DNA of 10,758 nucleotides from Candidatus Bathyarchaeota archaeon (lineage in GTDB: Archaea > Thermoproteota > Bathyarchaeia > Bathyarchaeales > B26-1): assembly GCA_003662645.1 (NCBI GenBank), contig QMYL01000010.1, positions 1 to 10,758 on the forward strand. The letters are read 5' to 3'. The translations under genes and the position numbers were made by a program. Positions 1-6,371 of the stretch are shown piece by piece. Position 1 is the first letter of the stretch. Every line of letters begins with the position of its first letter. A model generated the notes under the pieces. It saw only the letters and a list, made by a program, of their open reading frames with translations. It searched no databases and was not told the origin of the DNA.

Positions 1-363
1 TTCTCCTTCGTGGCTGCCAACTTCCTCCCAACCTTGGGCCTCTCAGAGGCCGCTTCACCGACCTCGATGGCTGCTTACCTGATGGTGTGGGGGGTCTTCA
101 CGGCCCTCCTAACCATAGCAACCTTCAAGATGAATAGGGCCCTACAGGCGGTCTTCATAAGCCTAACGGCGCTCTTCTTCATCCTAGCCCTCGGTGACCT
201 AACCGGTTCGGCCATGGTGAAGATCGTTGGCGGCTATGAGGGTATATTCTGCGGCTCAAGCGCCGTCTACCTGGCGATAGCTGAGATACTTAACGAGGTC
301 TACGGTAGGGAGGTCCTTCCGATCGGCGTTGTGGGGAGAGGCGTGACGAGATCGGGGGAGTAG
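1..363 (+). CDS. Acetate transporter, GPR1/FUN34/YaaH (SatP) family, C-terminal part
   Basis: The reading frame is open from the first base, so the 5' end lies outside the window; the visible part is 120 codons ending in TAG. The protein has hydrophobic segments (around AYLMVWGVFTALLTIA, AVFISLTALFFILALG and a final one) and ends in GYEGIFCGSSAVYLAIAEILNEVYGR followed by VLPIG, split here by description only. That ending, with the LNEVYGR-VLP signature, is the conserved C-terminal block of the GPR1/FUN34/YaaH family, six-helix membrane proteins that move acetate or related short acids. The GTG at 10 is an internal codon rather than the likely start. The substrate cannot be read from this fragment. 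The gene is followed by a 67-nt gap with a promoter for the next gene, so the two are probably transcribed separately. Confidence 0.85.
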   Translation, partial: FSFVAANFLPTLGLSEAASPTSMAAYLMVWGVFTALLTIATFKMNRALQAVFISLTALFFILALGDLTGSAMVKIVGGYEGIFCGSSAVYLAIAEILNEVYGREVLPIGVVGRGVTRSGE

Positions 364-384
364 CCGATTTTAATGCGGCCTAGG

Positions 385-393
385 TTTATATAA
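385..393 (+). promoter_or_regulatory. TATA box upstream of the putative metalloprotease gene
   Basis: TTTATATAA lies in the gap after the acetate transporter gene. Archaeal initiation about 25 nt downstream of the box centre would start the transcript near 414, giving a leader of roughly 15 nt before the ATG at 431. No Shine-Dalgarno sequence is visible there. Confidence 0.55.
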
Positions 394-430
394 TCGCGTT
401 ATAATCATCTATCATGGATGTGCCGTCTAA

Positions 431-916
431 ATGGATTATGGGAGGCTCCTAGACGAGTGTAGGGACTACGGCGACATATTCGACCTTGTGAAGAGGGCTG
501 TCAGGGAGACCCTCGGTAGGGAGAGGGCCGGGTTGATGCTGTACCTTGGGAACCTCCCCTTAAATGTTGGTGCCTTCTACCCGCTGGGCTCGAACGTCAT
601 AGTCTTGAATAGGAGGGTCTTGGAGCTTGTATCTAGGTCGGCTAGGTCTATAACCGAGGTGAACTCCTTCCTATTCACCATACTACTCCATGAATACCTA
701 CACTCTCTGGGTTACGTCGATGAAGGGAAGGTTAGGAGGCTCGTATACGAGATATCGGTGGAGCTCTTCGGACCTGACCACCCAGCTGTCCGTATGGCGT
801 TGAACCCTCCTCTTCCCAGGGTTTCACCTTCAGAGGCACGTTTTGGAGCCCCTGTGGACCCCGAGCTTGAGTTGGTTAAGGACTTCGAGAGGTCGAATCA
901 GTCGTATATAGCTTAA
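431..916 (+). CDS. Small putative zinc metalloprotease (HExxHxxGxxD)
   Basis: I do not recognise a named family for this 161-residue protein. Its clear feature is HEYLHSLGYVDE: His87, Glu88 and His91 form the gluzincin/metzincin HExxH motif, and Gly94 with Asp97 complete HExxHxxGxxD, where Asp takes the place of the third metzincin histidine. Some small proteases such as snapalysin use that variant. The preceding stretch (residues 75-86, NSFLFTILL) is hydrophobic, as expected for the active-site helix. No signal peptide or membrane segment is visible, so it is probably cytosolic. Start: ATG 431 follows a TATA box at 385-393 by a short leader; an upstream ATG at 414 is in another frame and stops after 12 codons. 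The 3' end converges on the glycoside hydrolase gene with a 31-nt gap. The protease call rests on the motif alone. Confidence 0.7.
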   Translation: MDYGRLLDECRDYGDIFDLVKRAVRETLGRERAGLMLYLGNLPLNVGAFYPLGSNVIVLNRRVLELVSRSARSITEVNSFLFTILLHEYLHSLGYVDEGKVRRLVYEISVELFGPDHPAVRMALNPPLPRVSPSEARFGAPVDPELELVKDFERSNQSYIA

Positions 917-947
917 GCTTAGTTTAGTGCTGTCTGTTTGCGGTTGG

Positions 948-2753
948 TTATTGCCGGTTATATTTGAGGGTTAGTATGATGTATACCGCTGCGGACCAGT
1001 TGTAGTCGCCTATCACCCCGAAGCCCAATCCACCCTTCTCTCCAACCCCTCCCTTACGGGGTAGATCCCTTGGGTTTACCTTCCCCTCCCAGTCGTAGTA
1101 TTCCCATATCACCCCTGTCTTCTCGTACCAGTATGCCATCCAGTCCAGCGTCTTCGCGGCGAGCTCCCTCGCTATATCGTGGTACCCATACCTCTCAAGT
1201 CCCTCTATGGTTAGGTAGTTGTAGTTTATCCAGACCGGGCCCCTCCACATATCCTTCGAGAAGGTTGGTTCATCCCTCGATACAGTTGCAACCGGGAATG
1301 GGGTCCAGAACTCCTCAGGGTTTGTTAGGTGTTTGATGAGCTCCTCGGCCTGCTCCTTTCTGGCTACACCTGCGAATAGTGTTGTGAAGGAGGCGGCTGT
1401 CTTGACCTTGACGAACTCACCCTCGCTGTTCAGGTCGTAGTAGAAGTGGTCCTCATCGTCCCAGAGGTACTTGTTTATAAGCCTGATGAGCTCCCTTCTC
1501 TTCGAGGCCCACAACTCCGCCTCTTCTGTATATCCCGTCTCCTCGGCTATCTTCGCTAGGTATTCGAGGTCGTTGGCTATGAAGGAGTTGAAGTCTACGG
1601 CGTCGTCATTCCCGGGTCCGTCGAACCTCGGTGAGTTGTCCATTCCGGATTCGCCTCCCCTGCTCCCCGAGATCGGGTGGGCCTCCTCAACCTTCATCCA
1701 GGCTAATAGACCCCTCTTGTTGTAGTTCCTATTCCTCAGGTCCCATAGGATGTAACCCTTCAACCTTGGGTAGCAGTACTCAAGGAAGCTTTTGTTCCGT
1801 GTGTATCTGTAGATGTCCCATGTGGCCCAGGCGAGTATTGGTGGCTGTGTAAACCTGGTCGTATCCTTCTCTCCGGGTCCCATCCTGTGAGATATGAAGC
1901 CGTCCTCTCTCTGGGTTGAGAGCACGGCCATTATAGCCTCCTCGCCGAGCCTTGGGGATATATACTTGTACGCTTGGGCTTGGAAGGCGCTGTCCCAGAG
2001 CCACATGTAACGGTGCGGGAACCTATCTGGGGTAGTCCAGTGGTATGGTATTCTGCCAACCGGTGATTCGACGTTAACCTTCAAAACCGAGAAGGCTTTG
2101 TAGTATGTCCTCTCGAGGAGGGTGTTTGGGAACCCAGCTTCAGGCCTCGGCAACCCCTTGAAGAACCCAACCTTCCTCTCGTATACCTCGTCTATATCCT
2201 CCTTTAGGGCTGATAGGGCCTTGGCGTATGCATCGTCTACATCCGTTGGGTCGAAGGAGTAGGCGAAATTTAGCAGTCCATCCCCACCCGATACCACCAA
2301 TGCCGTGTTCTCTTCTTCATTCCGCTGGAGGGTTGCGCCATCCCTACGCTCTTCCTCTCCATTCCTGATCGTCGTCTTTGGCTCAACCTCTAGGGTTGGT
2401 TCTCCCTCCCACACCACCCTGCCGATGATCACATCCTTGTTTAGGAATAGGTATGTGACCCTCACCTCTGGGTAGCCATCCTCCGGTATGACGGCCGCAT
2501 CTATCAGGTCTGAGGAGACCACTTCCGGTTTAAACTCCTTGAAGGCCGTCTCACCCCTCCCCGGCAGCGACTCCTTCACAACCCCATCTAGGTTGATGGT
2601 TATCCAGAGCCTCCTCTCAGCCTCAGTGAAGAACGAGAGTCCAAGCTTGTCGGGTAGAGTCTTGGCCACGAAGGGGTGGTACCAATCGGTCTCCCCCTCA
2701 ACCCCAGAATAGGCGAAGAGCTGACCACCACCCCACACGTTTGGGAGCTCCAT
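948..2753 (-). CDS. Glycoside hydrolase, GH63/MGH1-like (alpha-glycosidase)
   Basis: A 601-residue protein with an N-terminal beta-rich region of about 200 residues and an (alpha/alpha)6-barrel domain typical of the GH63/GH37/mannosylglycerate-hydrolase group. Landmarks are RYMWLWDSAF (249-257), ESGMDNSPRFD (368-378), MWRGPVWINYNYL (502-514), VIWEYYDWEGK (548-558) and GDYNWSAA (582-589). By comparison with GH63 enzymes, Asp372 in ESGxDxSPR should be the general acid and Glu551 in WEYYD the general base. The family inverts alpha-glycosidic bonds in short sugars, storage glycans or mannosyl/glucosylglycerate; the substrate here is unknown. No signal peptide is seen, suggesting a cytosolic enzyme. 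I chose ATG 2753 over the in-frame TTG at 2768: a TATA-like AATTAAAT at 2786-2793 predicts a transcript start near 2763, after the TTG. It is a single-gene unit next to tRNA-Pro. Confidence 0.88.
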   Translation of the reverse strand: MELPNVWGGGQLFAYSGVEGETDWYHPFVAKTLPDKLGLSFFTEAERRLWITINLDGVVKESLPGRGETAFKEFKPEVVSSDLIDAAVIPEDGYPEVRVTYLFLNKDVIIGRVVWEGEPTLEVEPKTTIRNGEEERRDGATLQRNEEENTALVVSGGDGLLNFAYSFDPTDVDDAYAKALSALKEDIDEVYERKVGFFKGLPRPEAGFPNTLLERTYYKAFSVLKVNVESPVGRIPYHWTTPDRFPHRYMWLWDSAFQAQAYKYISPRLGEEAIMAVLSTQREDGFISHRMGPGEKDTTRFTQPPILAWATWDIYRYTRNKSFLEYCYPRLKGYILWDLRNRNYNKRGLLAWMKVEEAHPISGSRGGESGMDNSPRFDGPGNDDAVDFNSFIANDLEYLAKIAEETGYTEEAELWASKRRELIRLINKYLWDDEDHFYYDLNSEGEFVKVKTAASFTTLFAGVARKEQAEELIKHLTNPEEFWTPFPVATVSRDEPTFSKDMWRGPVWINYNYLTIEGLERYGYHDIARELAAKTLDWMAYWYEKTGVIWEYYDWEGKVNPRDLPRKGGVGEKGGLGFGVIGDYNWSAAVYIILTLKYNRQ

Positions 2754-2785
2754 ATCGACCACGATCAAGGATTATGACTTGCTCT

Positions 2786-2793
2786 ATTTAATT
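2786..2793 (-). promoter_or_regulatory. TATA-like box of the glycoside hydrolase gene
   Basis: Read on the minus strand this is AATTAAAT, 33-40 nt upstream of ATG 2753. It predicts initiation near 2763 and a leader of about 10 nt, which favours the ATG over the upstream TTG as start codon. Confidence 0.4.
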
Positions 2794-2823
2794 GTAGGTG
2801 AAGCCGTTTACAGGCTCATTGCC

Positions 2824-2841
2824 GAGGGAGGCCCCTCCCTC
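2824..2841. repeat. Perfect 8-bp palindrome (GAGGGAGG-CC-CCTCCCTC)
   Basis: Two perfectly complementary 8-nt arms are separated by only two bases. It lies about 30 bp upstream of the glycoside hydrolase TATA-like box and downstream of the tRNA terminator. No U-tract follows on the minus strand, so it does not look like a terminator. Its symmetry and position suit a binding site for a dimeric regulator, which is inference. Confidence 0.5.
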
Positions 2842-2856
2842 TCTGATTTGGGTTCC

Positions 2857-2884
2857 AATAAAAAATTTCTTTTGGGGCCAAAAG
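2857..2884 (-). terminator. Hairpin and U-tract after tRNA-Pro
   Basis: On the minus strand, CTTTTGG-CC-CCAAAAG (2884-2869; a 7-bp perfect stem with a 2-nt loop) is followed by AAATTTTTTATT, with six T at 2865-2860. It begins 14 nt after the CCA end of the tRNA gene, so it would end that transcript before the glycoside hydrolase promoter. Archaeal termination needs mainly the U-tract; the hairpin may be incidental. Confidence 0.6.
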
Positions 2885-2897
2885 AGAGGTTGAAGAG

Positions 2898-2975
2898 TGG
2901 TGGGGTCGCCCGGATTTGAACCGGGGTCCCGAGAGCCCAAGTCTCGGAGCCTAGACCAAGCTAGCCGACGACCCC
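2898..2975 (-). tRNA. tRNA-Pro, anticodon UGG, CCA encoded
   Basis: The cloverleaf folds completely on the minus strand. The acceptor stem is GGGGTCG (2975-2969) with CGACCCC (2908-2902). The D arm is GGCT/GGCT with an 11-nt loop containing GG. The anticodon stem is CGAGA/TCTCG with loop CTTGGGC, placing anticodon TGG at 2939-2937. The variable region is four nucleotides, and the T arm is CCCGG-TTCAAAT-CCGGG. The discriminator is A (2901), followed by genomically encoded CCA (2900-2898). There is no intron. The D stem contains two G-U type pairs and position 9 is C, both tolerable. The TATA-like CTTTTAATA at 3031-3023 is a plausible promoter. Confidence 0.96.
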
Positions 2976-3022
2976 ATCTGGTCTGATTAATCCACCCCAC
3001 TTTAATGAGGTTTCCCGTTATC

Positions 3023-3031
3023 TATTAAAAG
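3023..3031 (-). promoter_or_regulatory. TATA-like box for tRNA-Pro
   Basis: On the minus strand the sequence is CTTTTAATA, about 50 nt upstream of the mature tRNA 5' end. Initiation about 26 nt downstream would leave a leader of about 25 nt to be removed by RNase P. The same A+T-rich stretch (3022-3038) also faces the corrinoid-protein gene. Confidence 0.35.
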
Positions 3032-3076
3032 TTTTATGTTCTCGATCTTCTTGCAGGTTGGTTTGTGTGGTAAATG

Positions 3077-3083
3077 TTTTATC
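3077..3083 (+). promoter_or_regulatory. TATA-like box of the corrinoid protein gene
   Basis: TTTTATC at 3077-3083 predicts transcription from about 3105, leaving a short leader before ATG 3118. The leader would include the GGAGGG element at 3105-3110, seven bases before that ATG. Together these favour 3118 as the start over the in-frame TTG 3058 and ATG 3103. Confidence 0.35.
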
Positions 3084-3117
3084 TCGGAGGTTACTTAGGG
3101 TGATGGAGGGTGGAGTC

Positions 3118-3780
3118 ATGGAGGAGGGTGATAGGGAGAGCCTCCTTGGGGAGCTTGAGCGTCTACTCTCAGATCTTAGTGATGTGGATAGGGTTAGGAG
3201 TGTTGTCTCAGATTTATTGAGGGTTGGAACGTCACCCGTCGATATTATAGATGCTGTCAGTAGGGGGCTGGAGCTCGTCGGTGAGAGGTATGAGAGGGGT
3301 GAGTACTTCCTCTCGGAGCTGATAATGGCTGGTATAATATCGAGTGAGATATCGGAAATGTTGAGACCCCACCTTACGAGGACATCCGCCAAGCCGGTTG
3401 GGAAGGTTGTGATCGGAACCGTGAGGGGCGACCTACACGATATAGGCAAGAATATAGTCTCGATGATGCTCTCATCAGCGGGCTTCAAGGTGATAGACCT
3501 GGGGATAGACGTACCACCAGAAAGGTTCATAGAAGCTATAAAGAACGAGAAGCCTGACATAGTGGCCATGTCATGCCTCCTAACCGTAGCCCTAGAAGAG
3601 ATGAGGAACACCATAGAGGAGATAAGAAAGAGCGGACTCCGAGATGCGGTAAAGATAATGGTTGGCGGCAGACCGGTGACAAGGGAGTTCGCGGCTGAGA
3701 TAGGGGCAGACGCCTATGGAAGCGACGCCGTAGAAGCCGTCAAGGTCGCGAAGACGCTCATAAAGGAGGGTACGGAATGA
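3118..3780 (+). CDS. Corrinoid (B12-binding) methyltransferase protein, MtaC/MtbC-like
   Basis: A 220-residue cobalamin-binding protein of the kind that carries a methyl group on cobalt between two methyltransferases. Residues 1-85 form the helical cap domain (GEYFLSELIMAG, 61-72, is typical). Residues 95-215 are the Rossmann-like B12 domain. The signature GDLHDIGKN (104-112) supplies D-x-H-x-x-G with His107 as the lower axial cobalt ligand. SCLLT (152-156) and GGRPVT (183-188) are the other two conserved B12-contact motifs. Start: ATG 3118 has GGAGGG seven bases upstream and gives the usual family length; in-frame ATG 3103 and TTG 3058 would add 5 or 20 residues. The stop overlaps the next ATG (ATGA, 3777-3780), so translation is coupled to the UroD-type methyltransferase and the two proteins are probably partners. 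The methyl donor is not evident. Confidence 0.92.
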   Translation: MEEGDRESLLGELERLLSDLSDVDRVRSVVSDLLRVGTSPVDIIDAVSRGLELVGERYERGEYFLSELIMAGIISSEISEMLRPHLTRTSAKPVGKVVIGTVRGDLHDIGKNIVSMMLSSAGFKVIDLGIDVPPERFIEAIKNEKPDIVAMSCLLTVALEEMRNTIEEIRKSGLRDAVKIMVGGRPVTREFAAEIGADAYGSDAVEAVKVAKTLIKEGTE

Positions 3781-4886
3781 ACAGCAGGGAGAGGTTTTGG
3801 AGGGCATTCGAGCATACCGAACCCGACAGGGTTCCGATAACCGAGCTCGGCATAGACCTACCCCACATGGAGACGATAACGGGGAGGAGATACGACGGGA
3901 ACGTTGTGGTCTCAACCCTAACCCTAGAGGAGAGGGGGAAGGAGAACCAACTGATCGAGCTGATGGTTGAATGCTATAGAAAGCTCGGCTTCGACATGAT
4001 ACTCGGCAACGTATCAACGCCGGAAGGCTGGAGACCGAAGACAAACCCGGACGGAACAATAATAGACGAGTGGGGTAGAGTACTATACAACGACCCGAAA
4101 TGTAGGAAGTGGATACCGGGAGCGAAGACGATATTCAAGACGCCGGAGGAATGGGAGGAATTCGGCATACCAGACCCAAACGCCCCCGGGAGGATGGAGA
4201 GCCTAAGGTACATGGAGAAGCTCATCAAGGAGGAGATGGTCTTAGCGGCTAGGATAAGGGACCCCTTCGCCCTATTATGGGAGATATTCACACCGGTAAA
4301 GTTCGTTGAGTGGATGTATAGGAGGCCAAGCTTCATCAAGGAAGCCTTCTCAAAGATAACGAGGTACAACGTTGAACTCATAAAATTGATAGCCGAAACC
4401 GGCGCCGAGCTCATAATAAGCGGGGGAGACTGGTGTGAGAAGAGGGGACCCATGGTTCCCATAAGGTTCTTTAGGGAGGTCGTCTTCCCACACTTGAAGA
4501 TACAAGTAGATGCAGCCCACAAGAGGGGTTTGAAGTTCATCAAGCATACAGACGGCAACATCACACCTCTGCTGGAATACCTGGTTGATATAGTCGATGG
4601 GATACACTCCCTAGACCCATCAGCTGGGGTTGATATAGGCATGGTTAAGGAGAAGTACGGCGAGAGGCTCGTCTTGATGGGCAACGTCTCAGTCGACAAC
4701 CTGGCGCTGATGAGTAGGGAAGCGATCAAGGAGGAGACGAAAGAGTGCATAAGGAGGGCCTCACCGGGAGGAGGACACATACTATCCTCAAGCAACTCAT
4801 GGTACACAAACACCAAACTGGAGAACTGCCTAACCATGGTCGAGGTTGGAAGAAGGTATGGAACTTACCCGATCAGGTTCAGATAG
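3777..4886 (+). CDS. Uroporphyrinogen decarboxylase (URO-D) family methyltransferase
   Basis: A 369-residue TIM-barrel protein of the UroD superfamily, in the branch that moves methyl groups to or from corrinoid proteins (MtaA, MtbA, CmuA and related O-demethylase components) rather than haem biosynthesis. Supporting blocks are the N-terminal MNSRERFWRAFEHTEPDRVP, ISGGDWCEKRGPM (214-226), KFIKHTDGNITPLLEYL (253-269), GIHSLDPSAGVDI (275-287), LMGNVSVDNLA (300-310) and GGGHILSSSNS (331-341). MtaA/MtbA bind zinc through His-x-Cys plus a later Cys. Here the matching site is His257-Thr-Asp259 and the later position falls in SSSNS, so the thiolate ligands are missing. HxD forms are common in uncharacterised UroD-like proteins. 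The 4-nt overlap with the corrinoid protein gene is the strongest functional clue. The methyl substrate is unknown. Confidence 0.88.
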   Translation: MNSRERFWRAFEHTEPDRVPITELGIDLPHMETITGRRYDGNVVVSTLTLEERGKENQLIELMVECYRKLGFDMILGNVSTPEGWRPKTNPDGTIIDEWGRVLYNDPKCRKWIPGAKTIFKTPEEWEEFGIPDPNAPGRMESLRYMEKLIKEEMVLAARIRDPFALLWEIFTPVKFVEWMYRRPSFIKEAFSKITRYNVELIKLIAETGAELIISGGDWCEKRGPMVPIRFFREVVFPHLKIQVDAAHKRGLKFIKHTDGNITPLLEYLVDIVDGIHSLDPSAGVDIGMVKEKYGERLVLMGNVSVDNLALMSREAIKEETKECIRRASPGGGHILSSSNSWYTNTKLENCLTMVEVGRRYGTYPIRFR

Positions 4887-4980
4887 GAGGAGGAAGGGTC
4901 CGGTCTCAAACCGTAAACCGCTATAGGAGAACGTGCGCTACAACCACTGGTGAAAACTCGACGTTCATTAAAGGAAAAGG

Positions 4981-4989
4981 TAAAATATC
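4981..4989 (+). promoter_or_regulatory. TATA-like box of the aminotransferase gene
   Basis: TAAAATATC, preceded by a purine-rich GGAAAAGG that resembles a BRE, lies in the 140-nt gap after the methyltransferase gene. Initiation near 5010 would give a leader of about 17 nt carrying a GGGAG element before ATG 5027. Confidence 0.4.
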
Positions 4990-5026
4990 GAAAGGGACCC
5001 TACCCCTACCGTGGAAGGGAGATGAG

Positions 5027-6337
5027 ATGGGTAGCAAACTCGCAATTCTAGGAGGGAAACCGGCCGTAACCGTTAACACGAAGGAGTTGTGGAAGCGCCC
5101 AATAGAGGAGGAGAAGAGGCTTGTATGCGAACTGATCGAGAGGGGGGAGATAACGGGAGCCGGCTACGGAATCTCAAAGGAGTTTGAAGACGAATTTAAG
5201 GAATATATAGGATGCGAGTACTGCCTAACCGTAGACCACGGCTCAACAGCCCTAGAGAGCGCATACTACGCGGCCGGGGTCGGCCCAGGAGATGAGGTCA
5301 TAACCCCGGCAGCTGGGTATATAGGCAGCTACTCGGGGGCTCTACATATGGGAGCTCGACCAGTATTCTGCGAGATGGATCCAAAGACCCTCCTAATGGA
5401 TCCAGAAGACGTTGAGGGGAGAATAACGCACAGAACTAGAGCGATAAACCCGGTGCATATGTGCGGTAAGGTATGCGATATGGACGCGCTCATGGATATC
5501 GGCCGGAGGCACGGTATAACGATAGTCGAGGATGCAGCACACGCAGCAGGTTGCGAATGGGACGGGAAGAAGATAGGGAACGTAGGGGACATAGCATGCT
5601 TCAGCCTACAAGGTGTAAGCCCAGGTGGGAAACCAGTCGCCGGAGGGGAAGGCGGGGTCGTATGTACGAATAATAGGGAGCTATATGAGAGGGCCCTAAT
5701 CTACTGCCACTTACATAGGAGGGGGATCACGGAGGAGATCACAAACCCGGCCTATAGAGGCCTTGACGCCGAGGTCTTAGGGTTGAAGTATAGGGCATAC
5801 CCGCTGGCCCTAGCTATAGCCTTAATCTCACTTAGAAACCTACCATACCGGATTGAGAGGGCCATAGAGAACCGGGAGAGGCTCTTCAAGGGTTTGAGGG
5901 ATATACCTGGCATCGAACCCGTCCACACATACCCAAAAGCGAGGTGGCACGGCCTGTATGGAGGTTGGGAGGTTATATACCACCCCGAGGAGCTCGGTGG
6001 ACTCCCACCGGAGAGGTTTAAGGAGGCGTTGAAGGCTGAGGGGGTCCCGGTGAGGGGGCACGTATGGGCCTCAGGACATCCAGGTGAACATCTGAGGATG
6101 ATCTACCGTAGGGGGTTCGACCTCTGGGGGCACGGGAGGGGGCCACTCGACACACAACACGGATTTATGGGGCTACCACCATTCAAACCCTACAAGAAAG
6201 GAGACTTCCCGATAACCGAGAGCCTAGCTGAGAGGGTAATAACACTACCAGCCTACATAGAGCCTGAAAGGGGACTCATAGAACAGTTCATAGAGGCCTT
6301 CAGGAAGGTCGCGGAAAACTATAGAGAACTCTTATAA
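5027..6337 (+). CDS. DegT/DnrJ/EryC1/StrS family PLP-dependent aminotransferase
   Basis: A 436-residue fold-type I PLP enzyme. The N-terminal LGGKPAV block, VDHGSTALESAYYAAGVGPGDEV (69-91), VEDAAHAAG (167-175; Asp169 binds the pyridine nitrogen) and CFSLQG...GKPVAGGEGGVV (191-212) match the family. Lys202, four residues before GEGG, should be the Schiff-base lysine. Compared with the usual FSLQ-G-x-K form, a few extra residues (VSPG) precede the lysine. Family members aminate keto-sugars or cyclitols such as scyllo-inosose, or form aminohydroxybenzoate; the substrate is not predictable here. I start at ATG 5027, after GGGAG. The frame stays open back to 4745, but that part overlaps the methyltransferase gene in another frame and is not protein-like. 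It follows the methyl-transfer pair after 140 nt with its own likely promoter, so the functional link is only suggested. Confidence 0.9.
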   Translation: MGSKLAILGGKPAVTVNTKELWKRPIEEEKRLVCELIERGEITGAGYGISKEFEDEFKEYIGCEYCLTVDHGSTALESAYYAAGVGPGDEVITPAAGYIGSYSGALHMGARPVFCEMDPKTLLMDPEDVEGRITHRTRAINPVHMCGKVCDMDALMDIGRRHGITIVEDAAHAAGCEWDGKKIGNVGDIACFSLQGVSPGGKPVAGGEGGVVCTNNRELYERALIYCHLHRRGITEEITNPAYRGLDAEVLGLKYRAYPLALAIALISLRNLPYRIERAIENRERLFKGLRDIPGIEPVHTYPKARWHGLYGGWEVIYHPEELGGLPPERFKEALKAEGVPVRGHVWASGHPGEHLRMIYRRGFDLWGHGRGPLDTQHGFMGLPPFKPYKKGDFPITESLAERVITLPAYIEPERGLIEQFIEAFRKVAENYRELL

Positions 6338-6339
6338 AA
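6332..6339 (+). promoter_or_regulatory. TATA-like box overlapping the aminotransferase stop codon
   Basis: TTATAAAA includes the TAA stop of the aminotransferase gene. Initiation near 6361 would fall after ATG 6357 and before ATG 6372, which supports 6372 as the phosphatase-like gene's start. It may act as an internal promoter within a longer transcript. Confidence 0.4.
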
Positions 6340-6371
6340 TCAACCCTCCGATTCTGATGAGAGGGTCTCCC

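Noticed and set aside
910..919. AGCTTAAGCT palindrome at the end of the metalloprotease gene
   Set aside because: It is a 10-bp restriction-site-like palindrome spanning the stop codon, with no adequate U-tract for a terminator and too short to call a site.
3018..3614. Open frame of 198 codons on the minus strand
   Set aside because: It is antisense to the corrinoid protein gene, Ser/Thr/Leu-rich and without recognisable domains.
3974..4837. Open frame of 287 codons on the minus strand
   Set aside because: It is a shadow of the methyltransferase gene, which has clear family motifs on the plus strand.
4745..5026. Upstream extension of the aminotransferase frame
   Set aside because: It overlaps the methyltransferase gene in another frame, is not family-like, and ATG 5027 has a ribosome site and the normal N-terminus.
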